Positions 7,967 through 20,664 are shown, counted from the stretch's first letter. The stretch is 64,000 nt of DNA from Pseudomonas cichorii (GCF_015471405.1 NZ_BLVZ01000005.1:310001-374000); one strand, 5' to 3'. Made by a program: numbers and translations. Notes: generated from the sequence alone by a model not told the origin.

Positions 7967-9769
7967 ATGTCCGAGACGCTGCTCAGTTCCCGCAATCTGG
8001 CTTTCGAGCTGTATGAGGTGCTGGATGCCGAAGCGCTGACCCGGCGCGAGCGCTTTGCCGAACATTCCCGTGAAACGTTCGATGCCGCCATCGGTACGGC
8101 TCGTACCATTGCCGAGAAGTACTTCGCCCCGCACAACCGCAAGGCCGATGAAAACGAACCTCGCTACGAGAATGGCGAGGCGGTGCTGATCCCCGAGGTC
8201 AAACCTGCGGTAGATGCGTTTCTGGAGGCCGGTTTTCTCAATGCAGCGCGGGACTTTGAAGAAGGCGGCATGCAGTTGCCGACGCTGTTATCCCAGGCCT
8301 GTTTCGCCCACTTTCAGGCCGCTAATGCGGGCACCACGGCTTACCCGTTCCTGAGCATGGGCGTGGCAAACCTGATCGAAAGCTTTGGCAGTGACGAGCA
8401 AAAGCAGCGTTTCCTGAAACCGATTATCGAAGGCCGTTTCTTCGGCACCATGGCGCTGACCGAACCCCATGCAGGTTCGTCGCTGTCAGATATCCGCACC
8501 CGGGCCGAGCTCGCTGCGGATGGCAGCTATCGCTTGCGCGGCAACAAGATCTTCATTTCCGGTGGCGATCACTCGCTGTCGGAAAACATCGTGCATATGG
8601 TGCTGGCCAAACTGCCGGACGCGCCTGCCGGTGTGAAAGGTATTTCGCTATTCATCGTACCCAAGTTTCTGGTCAACGAAGACGGCACCAACGGCCCCCG
8701 TAATGACGTGATTCTGGCCGGGCTGTTTCACAAGATGGGCTGGCGCGGCACCACCTCGACAGCATTGAACTTCGGCGATAACGGGCAATGTGTAGGCTAT
8801 CTGGTCGGCAAGCCCCATCAGGGCCTGAGCTACATGTTCCAGATGATGAACGAAGCGCGGATTGGCGTGGGCATGGGTGCCATCATGCTCGGTTATGCGG
8901 GTTATCTGTATTCGCTGGACTACGCTCGGGAACGCCCGCAAGGACGACTGCCCGATAACCGGGACCCGCATAGCGCACCCGTGCCGATCATTCAGCACGC
9001 CGATGTCAGGCGCATGCTGTTGACTCAAAAAGCCTACGTGGAGGGTGCATTCGACCTCGGCCTGTATAGCGCCCGCCTGTTCGACGATACCCAAACCGGC
9101 GAAACCGAAGAACTGCGGCGCCAGGCCCACGAACTGCTCGACCTGCTGACGCCCATCGTCAAATCCTGGCCTTCGGAGTTTTGCCTGAAAGCCAACGAAC
9201 TGGCGATCCAGATTCTGGGCGGCCACGGTTATACCCGCGAGTATCCAGTTGAGCAGTATTACCGCGATAACCGCCTGAACCCGATCCACGAGGGCACCCA
9301 CGGCATCCAGTCGCTGGACTTGCTGGGGCGCAAACTGGCGCAAAATAATGGTGCAGGGCTCAAGCAGTTGATACGGCTGATTGCCGACACCACCAAACGG
9401 GCCAGCGCCCACGAAAGCCTCGATGCCTTGCGCCAGCCGCTGGAGCAACTGGTGACGCGCCTGCAAACGGTAACTGTCGGCCTGCTGACCGATCTGGCAC
9501 AAGGCAGGATCAGTACGACACTCGCCAATTCGGCACTCTATCTGAAAGTGTTCGGCCACACCGTCATCGGTTGGCGCTGGCTGGAACAGGCCATTCGCGC
9601 CACGGAAGGACTGACTCGGAATACCCCGTCAGATGACGACTTCTATCAGGGCAAGTTGCAGGCAGCCCGGTACTTCCTGACGTGGGAAGTACCAGGCTGT
9701 CATCATGAACTGGTGCTACTGGAAAACCGGGATGATGCCTGCCTTGGCATGCAGGCAGATTGGTTTTAG
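7967..9769 (+). CDS. Acyl-CoA dehydrogenase (600 aa, long FadE-type)
   Basis: An FAD-dependent acyl-CoA dehydrogenase of about 600 residues, of the long bacterial type with an extra C-terminal helical extension. Visible are the FAD/substrate segment GTMALTEPHAGSSLSDI, the KIFISGGDH region, the MNEARIGVGMGAIMLGYAG block at the catalytic domain and the signature ILGGHGYTREYPVEQYYRDNR near residue ~420. It probably catalyses the first step of fatty acyl-CoA beta-oxidation; chain length is not deducible. The ATG at 7967 (MSETLLSSRN) is chosen because AAAGGG lies eight bases upstream; an in-frame GTG at 7958 is possible. Its TAG overlaps the stop of the convergent toxin-like gene. Confidence 0.92.
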   Translation: MSETLLSSRNLAFELYEVLDAEALTRRERFAEHSRETFDAAIGTARTIAEKYFAPHNRKADENEPRYENGEAVLIPEVKPAVDAFLEAGFLNAARDFEEGGMQLPTLLSQACFAHFQAANAGTTAYPFLSMGVANLIESFGSDEQKQRFLKPIIEGRFFGTMALTEPHAGSSLSDIRTRAELAADGSYRLRGNKIFISGGDHSLSENIVHMVLAKLPDAPAGVKGISLFIVPKFLVNEDGTNGPRNDVILAGLFHKMGWRGTTSTALNFGDNGQCVGYLVGKPHQGLSYMFQMMNEARIGVGMGAIMLGYAGYLYSLDYARERPQGRLPDNRDPHSAPVPIIQHADVRRMLLTQKAYVEGAFDLGLYSARLFDDTQTGETEELRRQAHELLDLLTPIVKSWPSEFCLKANELAIQILGGHGYTREYPVEQYYRDNRLNPIHEGTHGIQSLDLLGRKLAQNNGAGLKQLIRLIADTTKRASAHESLDALRQPLEQLVTRLQTVTVGLLTDLAQGRISTTLANSALYLKVFGHTVIGWRWLEQAIRATEGLTRNTPSDDDFYQGKLQAARYFLTWEVPGCHHELVLLENRDDACLGMQADWF

Positions 9770-12345
9770 AACCTCAGCCCCAACGGGTTGATCGGGAAGA
9801 ACCGGTCAACCAGCCGCCGCCCCTGCTCACCCAGCTTTGCCGCAAAGCGTTCGCGGGTGAAGACTTCCCCGGTGCGCAACTCATAGAGCCTGTGCCAGCT
9901 CTTGGGCTCGGAGATTTCAATCAGACGTACCTTGATGAAACGGTAATCGAGGCCGGAGACCTGATGGATGTCATCGATCAGGAAGTAGCGACCCGGCAGG
10001 AAAATCGACTCGACCTCCTCAGGATCAGTGGAAAACGGCGCGACAGGGGTTGCACCCAAGTAGTTTCTGGCTGGCAATTCAAAGACAACCGAAGTGTCGT
10101 CAAAACTGATGGCAATGCCTTTCCTGGCAAAACTCACTGAATACTCGCCAGCCTGACTGCTGCAGAAAGCCCTCGCCACATAAGGGTTTTCACTGAATGA
10201 CAGAATGTCGGTACTGACCAGCACATCGCCACTCTTGATCTGCCCGCTACGGAAAAAACGTCCCGAGGTACCACGCAAATCACTGCCGCCACGATAAAGG
10301 GTGACGCTGTTGTCGAAACCAACGGTGCGCAGATCGTCGGCCAGTTCATCGATCAGGTCGACCTGGGCCGGGCCGGTGGATGTTCCGGTGCGCAGATACT
10401 GGTTGAAGGAGGAGTCCTTGGCCGAATACAGCGGGATACGTCCACCCACATACTGGCCGTCCGACTTTTTGTAGATGTGATGCATGTCCCCCCACTCGTC
10501 GATATACACCGGATTACCATTCAGATCCTGAGCGATCAGATCGCCCGGGCTCAGTTCCGGCACATTCATGAGCGCTTTTTGCCGGGCCAGGGCGACCTGC
10601 GACAGGCGTTCTTCTTCCCCGAGATTGAACTGCATGTAGACATCCCAGAAAGGCGAACGAACAGCTACCAGCGACCCGCTTGCCACTTCATTACTCACTT
10701 CGCCCACCGGCAGAACTTGCGTCGACGAGGCTGAAGGCTCGTTCCACTCCCATTCACTACGGGCATTGAGGCGTACGGCGCGGCTCGCGTCGCTGACCCA
10801 GGGGTTGGACGGATCGGTCAGGGTCCAGGCGTTGAGATCATCGTTGAACACGACCCGATACGGCATGTCGTCAAGGCTGATCCAGGTTTCGCCATTGGAC
10901 AGCATCTGGATGCCACGCATGCGGGTATTGACCCTGACCGGAAGGGGCGCTGGCGGATTCAACTCGACCATGGGAATGGACTGCGGGGTCTCAGATCCGA
11001 CAGCCGCACTCGTGCTGCGGTTACGCGCCCCCGTCCTGAGCATTCCCACCAGCATGGCGAGGTTGAACACCAGGGATATCGAACCGTAGATCACACTGAT
11101 GATCCCGGCCTTGCGTTGACGGGGCTCGCGGGCATGGATGGTCTGATCGACCTTGAGTACAAGGCTGGCGGCACTCACGCCCACCATGAGCAAAGCCATC
11201 GGCCAGCCCAATGGCGCCAGAGCGCCTAACGTACTGCTGAACGCATTCAGGTAGCCGAGCCACATCTGCTTGCGCAAGTCGGTATTGGAAGTCAGCAAGG
11301 TACGCGCATCCTCGCGCATCTGCTCCTTCGCCAGCCCACGCAGGTAGATGAACGCATCACCCGAGATAGCGAAGTCCCTGCTGTTGATCAGGGTTTGTCC
11401 CGCAACCCAGGGCGTGTCCAGAATCTCCCGAGCATGCTCATCGAAGAACTCGCCATGCAACTGCCGGCTCGTAGCCGAGCGAATGAACAATTTCTTGAAG
11501 GTGGCTGTGGGCGAGGTATCGAGCAAGCGCTCCTGCACCCATTCATACAGCACCTTATCCGAGGGAAACACATGAAAGGCATCGGTATCGCCGGGTAGAT
11601 AGAGAAACTGCTGCCCGGAGCCATCAACGATACGGATGCTCTCGGTACATACATAGCCGCCGATATCGAAGGTGCGAAGGGTCAGCCCGGCCTTCGGGAT
11701 AACGCCTGTACGCAATGCATCGTAGGTCATGACAGGTTGCAGCCTGCCAATGATCGTTTCAGTGACGAGCTTGAACTGCTCGATGTTCAATCGGCCCTTG
11801 AGCATTTGCAAACCGGCAGATGCCAGAAACGCAGAGCGGGCCAGGGTGCAGAAGTTATCGCGGTGCAGCGTCCAGAAGCGCTCCATCCTGGCGGTGAAAA
11901 TCGCACTGAAATCCAGCGCCCAGAAATCCTCGAGAACCTGCCGGGGACGCAACGCAACTTCGTTACGCTCGTCGAACCACGGCTGTTGCGGCCCGCCACG
12001 ATAGAAACCGCCATAGGATGCCAACATATCGCTAGCGTTCTGGTCTTCAACACTGAAACGACGAATCATCAATTCGACGAGATTCATCGACTCCACAGGC
12101 GGTCCGGGATGCTGCCAGCCGGTAATGGTTTTCGAGCTACTCACTGCCGTGGAAAAACGGTGCCAATAGATACTCTCCGGATCCATCCATTTGCCGGTAT
12201 GCCTGAACAACAGCTTGCGGGCTTCGGCATAGGCAAGACCGTGAATATCCGGGTAATCGTCGATGAATGCGCGAGCGATGGTCTTGAGTCGGTGCTCATC
12301 GTTACCAATCGCGATCCGGGTCACTTCAGTTGTAGGTGTCGACAT
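9766..12345 (-). CDS. Predicted toxin: dermonecrotic-toxin-like N-terminus, ADP-ribosyltransferase-like C-terminus
   Basis: An 859-residue protein. The N-terminal half resembles the DUF6543/dermonecrotic-toxin-type domain common in Pseudomonas secreted proteins (motif region VLEDFWALDFSAIFTARMER then FWTLHRDNFCTLARSAFLAS, ~150-200). A central pair of hydrophobic segments follows (GALAPLGWPMALLMVGVSAAS and AGIISVIYGSISLVFNLAML). The C-terminal ~180 residues carry an R-S-E mono-ADP-ribosyltransferase pattern: Arg685 in VTLYRGG, Ser716/Ser718 in ILSFSENPYVARAF and E777-x-E779 in EEVESIFLPGRYFLI, the ExE form typical of arginine-specific enzymes. No signal peptide is seen, so delivery would need a dedicated system. 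No adjacent immunity gene is evident. The start at 12345 (MSTPTTEV) follows a GGAAAAG stretch; a second ATG ten codons upstream is possible. Domain calls are motif-based inference. Confidence 0.72.
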   Translation of the reverse strand: MSTPTTEVTRIAIGNDEHRLKTIARAFIDDYPDIHGLAYAEARKLLFRHTGKWMDPESIYWHRFSTAVSSSKTITGWQHPGPPVESMNLVELMIRRFSVEDQNASDMLASYGGFYRGGPQQPWFDERNEVALRPRQVLEDFWALDFSAIFTARMERFWTLHRDNFCTLARSAFLASAGLQMLKGRLNIEQFKLVTETIIGRLQPVMTYDALRTGVIPKAGLTLRTFDIGGYVCTESIRIVDGSGQQFLYLPGDTDAFHVFPSDKVLYEWVQERLLDTSPTATFKKLFIRSATSRQLHGEFFDEHAREILDTPWVAGQTLINSRDFAISGDAFIYLRGLAKEQMREDARTLLTSNTDLRKQMWLGYLNAFSSTLGALAPLGWPMALLMVGVSAASLVLKVDQTIHAREPRQRKAGIISVIYGSISLVFNLAMLVGMLRTGARNRSTSAAVGSETPQSIPMVELNPPAPLPVRVNTRMRGIQMLSNGETWISLDDMPYRVVFNDDLNAWTLTDPSNPWVSDASRAVRLNARSEWEWNEPSASSTQVLPVGEVSNEVASGSLVAVRSPFWDVYMQFNLGEEERLSQVALARQKALMNVPELSPGDLIAQDLNGNPVYIDEWGDMHHIYKKSDGQYVGGRIPLYSAKDSSFNQYLRTGTSTGPAQVDLIDELADDLRTVGFDNSVTLYRGGSDLRGTSGRFFRSGQIKSGDVLVSTDILSFSENPYVARAFCSSQAGEYSVSFARKGIAISFDDTSVVFELPARNYLGATPVAPFSTDPEEVESIFLPGRYFLIDDIHQVSGLDYRFIKVRLIEISEPKSWHRLYELRTGEVFTRERFAAKLGEQGRRLVDRFFPINPLGLRF

Positions 12346-12439
12346 GGCTTTCTTTTCCGATAGGAGACAAGCCATGCACGTGAGCAGATAGAGAAATTGT
12401 AAGGCGGTAATTATTTATAGGATTAGTCTGTAACCTTTT

Positions 12440-12470
12440 TTGACAGCCCGCCAATTCAACAGGTTAGAAT
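12440..12470 (+). promoter_or_regulatory. Probable sigma70-like promoter of the antiporter gene
   Basis: A perfect TTGACA (12440-12445) is followed after 19 bases by TAGAAT (12465-12470). The spacing is slightly long, but the position, about 75 bases ahead of the antiporter start and in the gap to the divergent toxin gene, fits. Confidence 0.45.
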
Positions 12471-12543
12471 CCCTTGGCATGCGGACTGCATGGTCAGTTT
12501 GTATCCTGCCTGTTCACAACCGTTTCTATCTGGAGTACCGCCC

Positions 12544-14286
12544 TTGGATGCCACGACCATCAACAGCCTGTTCCTGATCGGCGCGTTGCTGGTGGGCGCA
12601 AGTATTCTGGTCAGTTCTCTGTCTTCACGTCTCGGCATTCCGATTCTGGTCATTATTCTTGCCGTGGGCATGGTGGCGGGGGTCGATGGCGGCGGGATCA
12701 TCTTCGACAACTACGCCACGGCTTATCTGGTGGGCAACCTGGCCCTGGCAGTGATCCTGCTGGATGGCGGCCTGCGTACCAGGGTCGCCAGCTTCCGGGT
12801 TGCGTTGTGGCCTGCATTGTCGCTGGCAACGGTCGGGGTGCTGATCACTACGGCACTGACCGGCATGGTCGCGGCATGGCTGTTTGACCTGAACATGATT
12901 CAAGGCCTGCTGATAGGCGCCATTGTCGGCTCCACCGATGCCGCAGCGGTGTTCTCGCTGCTGGGCGGCAAGGGCCTGAACGAGCGGGTAACCGCCAGCC
13001 TGGAAATCGAATCCGGCAGCAACGACCCCATGGCGGTGTTTCTGACCGTCACCCTGATCGGCATGCTCGCCAGCGGCCAGACCGGCCTGCACTGGGGGTT
13101 GCTGGGTCACCTTATTCAAGAGTTCGGTATCGGCAGCTTCATCGGCCTGGGTGGCGGCTGGCTGATGCTGCAACTGGTCAACCGCATCAATCTGGCAGCC
13201 GGTCTGTATCCGATTCTGGTCATTGCGGGCGGCCTGGCGATCTTTGCTCTGACCAACGCCATTCACGGCAGCGGCTTCCTGGCTGTCTATCTGTGCGGTC
13301 TGGTGCTGGGCAACCGGCCAATCCGCAGCCGCCACGGCATTTTGCACATGCTCGACGGCATGGCCTGGCTCGCGCAGATCGGCATGTTTCTGGTACTGGG
13401 CCTGTTGGTCACGCCCCATGACCTGCTGCCTATCGCCATCCCGGCCCTGGGCCTGGCGTTGTGGATGATTCTGGTGGCTCGCCCGCTTTCGGTCATGGTC
13501 GGCCTGTTGCCGTTCAAGGCGTTCCATGGTCGCGAAAAGGCGTTCATTGCCTGGGTCGGCCTTCGCGGTGCAGTACCGATCATTCTCGCGGTGTTCCCGC
13601 TGATGGCCGGCCTGCCCAATGCGCAGTTGTACTTCAACCTCGCGTTCTTCATCGTTCTGGTTTCACTGTTGCTGCAAGGCACCAGCCTGCCGTGGATGGC
13701 AAAACTGCTGAAGGTTACGGTTCCGCCTGATCCGGCACCGATTACCCGCTCGGCGCTGGAAGTGCATGTCACCAGTGAGTGGGAACTGTTCGTCTATCGC
13801 CTGGGCGCGGAGAAATGGTGCATCGGCGCCGCCCTGCGCGAGCTGAAGATGCCCGAGAATACCCGTATCGCGGCGCTGTTCAGGGATCAGCAACTGCTTC
13901 ACCCTTCCGGCAGTACCACACTGGAGGTCGGTGACCTGTTGTGCGTGATCGGCCACGAACATGATCTTCCGGCGCTGGGCAAGCTATTCAGCCAGGCCCC
14001 GCAACGTGGTCTGGACCTGCGCTTCTTCGGCGACTTCGTCCTTGAAGGCGATGCGCAACTGGGTGCCGTCGCGGCGCTGTATGGCCTCAAGCTCGACGGT
14101 CTGGATACGAATATGCCGCTCAGCCAGTTCATCATTCAGAAGAATCGCGGCGAGCCCGTCGTGGGCGACCAGATCGAATGGAATGGAACTATTTGGACTG
14201 TTGCGGTGATGGAAGGGAACAAGATACTCAAAGTCGGCGTCAGATTCCCCGAAGGAAGCCGCCCGGGTCCCGGATTGTTCCTTTAA
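12544..14286 (+). CDS. K+/H+ antiporter, NhaP2/CvrA type (CPA1)
   Basis: A 580-residue CPA1 antiporter. Twelve or so membrane segments occupy the first ~390 residues, with the exchanger core [21 protein letters not shown] and [17 protein letters not shown] (the ND pair) and the [17 protein letters not shown] helix. A cytosolic TrkA-C/RCK-type domain ([15 protein letters not shown]) and a CorC/HlyC-type C-terminal domain follow, as in E. coli CvrA. The likely role is K+ efflux and osmotic or pH adaptation at the inner membrane. The TTG start at 12544 ([16 protein letters not shown]) is chosen because GGAG lies eight bases upstream and homologues begin at this sequence; a longer frame from 12490 lacks such support. 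It is followed closely by the MscK-like channel gene, another osmotic-stress function. Confidence 0.9.
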   Translation: MDATTINSLFLIGALLVGASILVSSLSSRLGIPILVIILAVGMVAGVDGGGIIFDNYATAYLVGNLALAVILLDGGLRTRVASFRVALWPALSLATVGVLITTALTGMVAAWLFDLNMIQGLLIGAIVGSTDAAAVFSLLGGKGLNERVTASLEIESGSNDPMAVFLTVTLIGMLASGQTGLHWGLLGHLIQEFGIGSFIGLGGGWLMLQLVNRINLAAGLYPILVIAGGLAIFALTNAIHGSGFLAVYLCGLVLGNRPIRSRHGILHMLDGMAWLAQIGMFLVLGLLVTPHDLLPIAIPALGLALWMILVARPLSVMVGLLPFKAFHGREKAFIAWVGLRGAVPIILAVFPLMAGLPNAQLYFNLAFFIVLVSLLLQGTSLPWMAKLLKVTVPPDPAPITRSALEVHVTSEWELFVYRLGAEKWCIGAALRELKMPENTRIAALFRDQQLLHPSGSTTLEVGDLLCVIGHEHDLPALGKLFSQAPQRGLDLRFFGDFVLEGDAQLGAVAALYGLKLDGLDTNMPLSQFIIQKNRGEPVVGDQIEWNGTIWTVAVMEGNKILKVGVRFPEGSRPGPGLFL

Positions 14287-14324
14287 ACTGCCAATCCACT
14301 CGTTTTATCAAGCGACCGGTGTCT

Positions 14325-17300
14325 ATGTTTTCCCTGCGTGCCTTTTTTGCTGTCACCCTGCTTGGGCTCTGCCTTTCCACTTTCCCGGCGCTGGCGGCTG
14401 ATCCGCCAACCAGCGCAGCCGTGCAACAAAGCCTGGACAAGATCGCCGACCGTAAGCTGCCGGAAGCCGACCAGAAAGCCCTGCAACAGGTGCTTGAGCA
14501 AACCCTCGCGTTCCTGGCGAGCCAGCAGGACAGCCAGGAGAAACTGGCAGCTCTCAAACAGCAGTTGAATCAAGCCCCCAAACAGACCACCGACAACCAG
14601 CGGGAACTGATCCGCCTGAAAGAAAGCAAAGTCATCCCGATTGCCCAACGCTATGGCAGCCTTGATGTGCCGCAACTCGAGCAGATGCTCAGCCAGCGCA
14701 GCACCCAGCAAAGCGATCTGCAAAAAGCCCTGAACGATGCCAACAGCCTGACCATCACTGCCCAGACGCGGCCGGAAAGGGCGCAGGCTGAAATCAGCGC
14801 CAACCAGACACGCATCCAGCAGATCAACGCCACTCTCAAGCTGGGCAAGGACAACGGCAAAACCCTCAGCGCCGACCAGCGCAACATGCTCAATGCCGAG
14901 CTGGCCTCGATCAATGCCCTGAACCTGCTGCGCCGCCAGGAACTGGCAGGCAACAGTCAGCTTCAGGACCTGGGCAACAGTCAGCATGACCTGCTGACCG
15001 AGAAAGTGACCCGTCAGGAGCAGGAAATTCAGGACCTGCAAACCCTGATCAACGACAAGCGCCGCGCCCAGTCCCAAAAGACCGTGGCCGAGCTGTCTCT
15101 GGAAGCCCAAAAGGCGGGCAGCAGCAGCCTGCTGGCCACCGAAAGCGCCGCCAACCTCAAGCTCTCCGACTACTTGCTGCGCGGCACCGACCGCCTCAAT
15201 GAGCTGACCCAGCAAAACCTCAAGACCAAGCAGCAACTGGACAATCTGACCCAGACCGATCAGGCCCTGAACGAGCAGATCAACGTTCTGAGCGGCAGCC
15301 TGCTGCTGTCCAAGATTCTCTACAAGCAGAAGCAGGCCCTGCCCCATCTGCAACTGGACAAAGGCCTGGCCGACGAAATCGCCAACATTCGCCTGTACCA
15401 GTTCGAGATCAACCAGCAGCGCGAACAGATGAGCAGCCCTTCGGCCTACGTCGAAAAGCTGCTGGCGACCCAGCCGCCTGAAGACATTACCCCGCAACTG
15501 CGCAGAACCCTGCTCGATCTGGCCATTACCCGTAGCGACCTGCTGGAGCGTCTGAACCGTGAACTGAGCGCACTGCTCAACGAATCCATCACCCTGCAAC
15601 TGAACCAGAAACAACTGACCAGTACCGCCATCAGCCTGCGCGCCACGCTGGACGAGCAGATGTTCTGGATACCCAGCAACAAGCCGCTGGACCTGGAGTG
15701 GTTCCAGAACATCTGGCCACGCCTGAAAAAGCAGCTCGCCACGCTTCCCTGGACATCCAGCCTCAGCGAACTGTCCGACGGGCTGACCCAACGCCCGCTG
15801 CTGTTCCTGCCGCTATTGCTGCTGATCGGGGTCCTGACATGGCGACGCAAGGCGCTTTATCAAAAGCTCGGCCGGTTGCATTCCGATATCGGTCACTTCA
15901 AGCGTGACAGCCAGTGGAAAACGCCTCTGGCTCTGCTGATCAATGTGCTGCTGGCCTTGCCCGTGGCGCTGGGTCTGGCGTTGTGCGGCTATGCACTGCA
16001 GATCGATGCCCGCGGGCAGAACGCCAATCTGGGCGAAGCATTGCTGCAGATTGCCCTGACCTGGCTGGTGTTCTACACGGCCTATCGCGTGCTGGCACCG
16101 GCCGGTGTTGCACAACTGCATTTCCGCTGGGAAACGGCTCAGGTCGAATTCCTGCGCGGCTGGGTGCGTCGCCTCGGGCTGGTGGTTCTGGCTCTGGTGG
16201 CGGTGGTCGCCGTTGCCGAGCATCAACCGGCAGCACTGGCCGACGATGTGCTGGGCATTGGCGTGGTGCTGACCTGTTATGCCTTGATGGCCTTGCTGCT
16301 CAGCCGCCTGCTGCTGTCCAGCCCGACCCATCACAACGCATCGCTGTTTCGCAAAGCCGTCGGTCTTGCGTTCACGGCCCTGCCCATCGCGCTGTTTCTG
16401 GCGGTCTGCTTCGGTTACTACTACACCGCACTGAAACTCAGCGACCGTCTGATCGATACCTTGTATCTGATCATGCTCTGGCTGGTGGCAGAGGCCACCT
16501 TCGTGCGCGGCCTGAGCGTTGCCGCACGTCGTCTGGCTTACCAGCGCGCACTGGCCAAGCGTCAGGCCGCGCGGGAAAGCGGTGACGGCGAAGTCGCGAT
16601 AGAAGAGCCGAAGCTGGACATCGAGCAAGTCAACCAGCAGTCGCTGCGCCTGATCCGTCTGGCCTTGCTGGGCGGCTTCATTGGTGGGCTCTATCTGGTC
16701 TGGGCCGACCTGATCACGGTGTTCGCGTATCTGGACAACATCACCCTGTACGAATACACCAGCGGCACGGGTGCCAACATCAGCATGGTGCCTATCAGCC
16801 TGGGCGACATGATCGGCGCACTGGTGATCATCGGTATCACTTTCGTGCTGGCCGGCAACCTGCCAGGCCTGCTGGAAGTCCTGGTGCTGTCACGCCTGAA
16901 TCTGGCGCAAGGCAGTGCCTATGCCACCACCACGCTGCTGTCCTATGCCATTGCCGGCATAGGCTTCGTCTCTACCCTCTCGACCCTGGGCGTGAGCTGG
17001 GACAAGCTGCAATGGCTGGTCGCCGCGCTGTCGGTCGGCCTGGGTTTCGGCATGCAGGAAATCTTCGCGAACTTCATTTCCGGCATCATGATCCTGTTCG
17101 AGCGCCCGGTACGGATCGGTGACACCATCACCATCGGCAACCTGTCCGGCACGGTCAGCAAGATCCGCATCCGCGCCACGACCATTACCGACTTCGACCG
17201 CAAGGACATCATCGTCCCGAACAAGACCTTCATCACCGGTCAGCTCATCAACTGGTCGCTGACCGACACCATTACCCGCGTCACCCTGAAACTGGGCGTG

Positions 17301-17711
17301 GATTACGGCTCGGACCTGGATCTGGTCCGCACCCTGCTGCTCCAGGCCGCCCGTGACAACCCTCGCGTGCTGAAGGAACCGGAACCGATCGTCTACTTCC
17401 TGAACTTCGGCGAAAGCACCCTGGACCACGAACTGCGCATGCATGTACGCGACCTGGGCGACCGTAACCCGGTACTGGACGAGATCAACCGCTTCATCAA
17501 CCGTGAGTTCAAGAAGCAGAAAATCAACATCTCGTTCCGCCAGATGGAGGTCTATCTCAAGAACCTCCACGGCCAGGAATACAAGATGGTGCCGATCGAA
17601 AACACCGACAAAACCATCCTGCCTGTCGAGCCTGAGACGCCGCCGGTCACGACCAAAGTTAAGCCAGCACCCAAGGATGCACCCGAGCCGCCTGAACTCA
17701 GGCTCGACTGA
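14325..17711 (+). CDS. mscK: MscK/KefA-like mechanosensitive channel
   Basis: A 1128-residue channel of MscK length. An N-terminal signal peptide (MFSLRAFFAVTLLGLCLSTFPALA) is followed by a long alpha-helical, Gln/Leu-rich periplasmic domain (about 25-480), then about eleven membrane segments. The MscS pore block is near residue ~890-960: LSTLGVSWDKLQWLVAALSV, then GLGFGMQEIFANFISGIMIL, FERPVRIGDTI and IIVPNKTFI. It releases solutes upon membrane tension during hypo-osmotic shock, and MscK channels respond to K+. It starts 38 bases after the K+/H+ antiporter gene, suggesting one osmotic unit. No strong ribosome site is seen before ATG 14325. The tail past the MscS fold is Pro/Glu-rich. Confidence 0.92.
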   Translation: MFSLRAFFAVTLLGLCLSTFPALAADPPTSAAVQQSLDKIADRKLPEADQKALQQVLEQTLAFLASQQDSQEKLAALKQQLNQAPKQTTDNQRELIRLKESKVIPIAQRYGSLDVPQLEQMLSQRSTQQSDLQKALNDANSLTITAQTRPERAQAEISANQTRIQQINATLKLGKDNGKTLSADQRNMLNAELASINALNLLRRQELAGNSQLQDLGNSQHDLLTEKVTRQEQEIQDLQTLINDKRRAQSQKTVAELSLEAQKAGSSSLLATESAANLKLSDYLLRGTDRLNELTQQNLKTKQQLDNLTQTDQALNEQINVLSGSLLLSKILYKQKQALPHLQLDKGLADEIANIRLYQFEINQQREQMSSPSAYVEKLLATQPPEDITPQLRRTLLDLAITRSDLLERLNRELSALLNESITLQLNQKQLTSTAISLRATLDEQMFWIPSNKPLDLEWFQNIWPRLKKQLATLPWTSSLSELSDGLTQRPLLFLPLLLLIGVLTWRRKALYQKLGRLHSDIGHFKRDSQWKTPLALLINVLLALPVALGLALCGYALQIDARGQNANLGEALLQIALTWLVFYTAYRVLAPAGVAQLHFRWETAQVEFLRGWVRRLGLVVLALVAVVAVAEHQPAALADDVLGIGVVLTCYALMALLLSRLLLSSPTHHNASLFRKAVGLAFTALPIALFLAVCFGYYYTALKLSDRLIDTLYLIMLWLVAEATFVRGLSVAARRLAYQRALAKRQAARESGDGEVAIEEPKLDIEQVNQQSLRLIRLALLGGFIGGLYLVWADLITVFAYLDNITLYEYTSGTGANISMVPISLGDMIGALVIIGITFVLAGNLPGLLEVLVLSRLNLAQGSAYATTTLLSYAIAGIGFVSTLSTLGVSWDKLQWLVAALSVGLGFGMQEIFANFISGIMILFERPVRIGDTITIGNLSGTVSKIRIRATTITDFDRKDIIVPNKTFITGQLINWSLTDTITRVTLKLGVDYGSDLDLVRTLLLQAARDNPRVLKEPEPIVYFLNFGESTLDHELRMHVRDLGDRNPVLDEINRFINREFKKQKINISFRQMEVYLKNLHGQEYKMVPIENTDKTILPVEPETPPVTTKVKPAPKDAPEPPELRLD

Positions 17712-17720
17712 CACGACTAA

Positions 17721-20031
<2,311 letters not shown>

Positions 20032-20060
20032 ATACAGCCCTCTCTTTGAGGAAGGAAACT

Positions 20061-20092
20061 CGTACCGAAAACAGTTCCCTGTTCCCGGTACG
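20061..20092. repeat. Two-tier inverted repeat between two accessory genes
   Basis: CGTACCG (20061-20067) pairs with CGGTACG (20086-20092), and inside it AACAG (20070-20074) pairs with CTGTT (20079-20083) around TTCC. It lies between the stop of the 148-residue gene and the start of the 289-residue gene, both on the minus strand, and could attenuate or separate their transcripts. No T-run is present. Confidence 0.45.
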
Positions 20093-20106
20093 AAAACCGG
20101 AAGCTC

Positions 20107-20553
20107 TTATCTCATGACAAATTCAACCGTCCATTCATGCGTAGAGTTGTTGACAGAAACTATTCTGGCATCACAACGTGCTCCACCAGTTGCCACAGCC
20201 TCCTTGATCCACTTCGGCGCTCTCACCCCACGGGTATGAGCCATGATGTAAGTCGATTTGAACTTACATTCTTTAACACCCGCCCTGTAGCGAACAAACG
20301 CATGACTGGCATCAGGAGAAAGGCGCCCCTTAACAACATATGTATCTGTACCACCTGCAGAAACACTAGCACTGGGAGATTTCACAGCAAAACTCCTTGT
20401 CAGCCCCTCATTACTATCAATCGGACTATATAACGCAGCCGACGAACCATTATTCTTGAAAACAACTGTCACCGACGGTCCTGCCTGCGCCATACCTGCA
20501 GCAATAAATGTGGCAACAGCAACAACACTTTTAATACCTTTTAAAGTCTTCAT
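20107..20553 (-). CDS. Small secreted/periplasmic protein of unknown function, 148 aa
   Basis: A clear Sec signal peptide (MKTLKGIKSVVAVATFIAAGMAQA, cleavage before GPSV) precedes a mature ~124-residue protein that looks beta-rich (VTVVFKNNGSSAALYSP, TYVVKGRLSPDASHAFVRYRAG). It has two Cys residues, in ECKFKS and ARCDAR, that could form a disulfide. I do not recognise the family. Base composition is noticeably more AT-rich than the backbone genes, which together with the neighbouring orphan PAAR gene suggests an accessory island. AAAGG lies nine bases upstream of the ATG. Confidence 0.75.
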   Translation of the reverse strand: MKTLKGIKSVVAVATFIAAGMAQAGPSVTVVFKNNGSSAALYSPIDSNEGLTRSFAVKSPSASVSAGGTDTYVVKGRLSPDASHAFVRYRAGVKECKFKSTYIMAHTRGVRAPKWIKEAVATGGARCDARIVSVNNSTHEWTVEFVMR

Positions 20554-20664
20554 TCCTTGATACCTTTTTTGTTAGTTCCTGCAAAAAAGGTTAAAGACAT
20601 GAAGCGATTCACTCAACTGCCCGATCGGATAACCCGAAAGGATAGTTTTTCAAACAAACACAAT

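Noticed and set aside
9766..12345. Rhs or CDI toxin
   Set aside because: No YD repeats, hemagglutinin repeats or pre-toxin motifs; length and N-terminal layout fit DUF6543-type proteins instead.
14283..15791. A 502-codon antisense frame over the MscK periplasmic domain
   Set aside because: Extremely Leu/Gln/Gly-rich translation reflecting the Gln/Leu-rich helical repeats on the coding strand; no motif.
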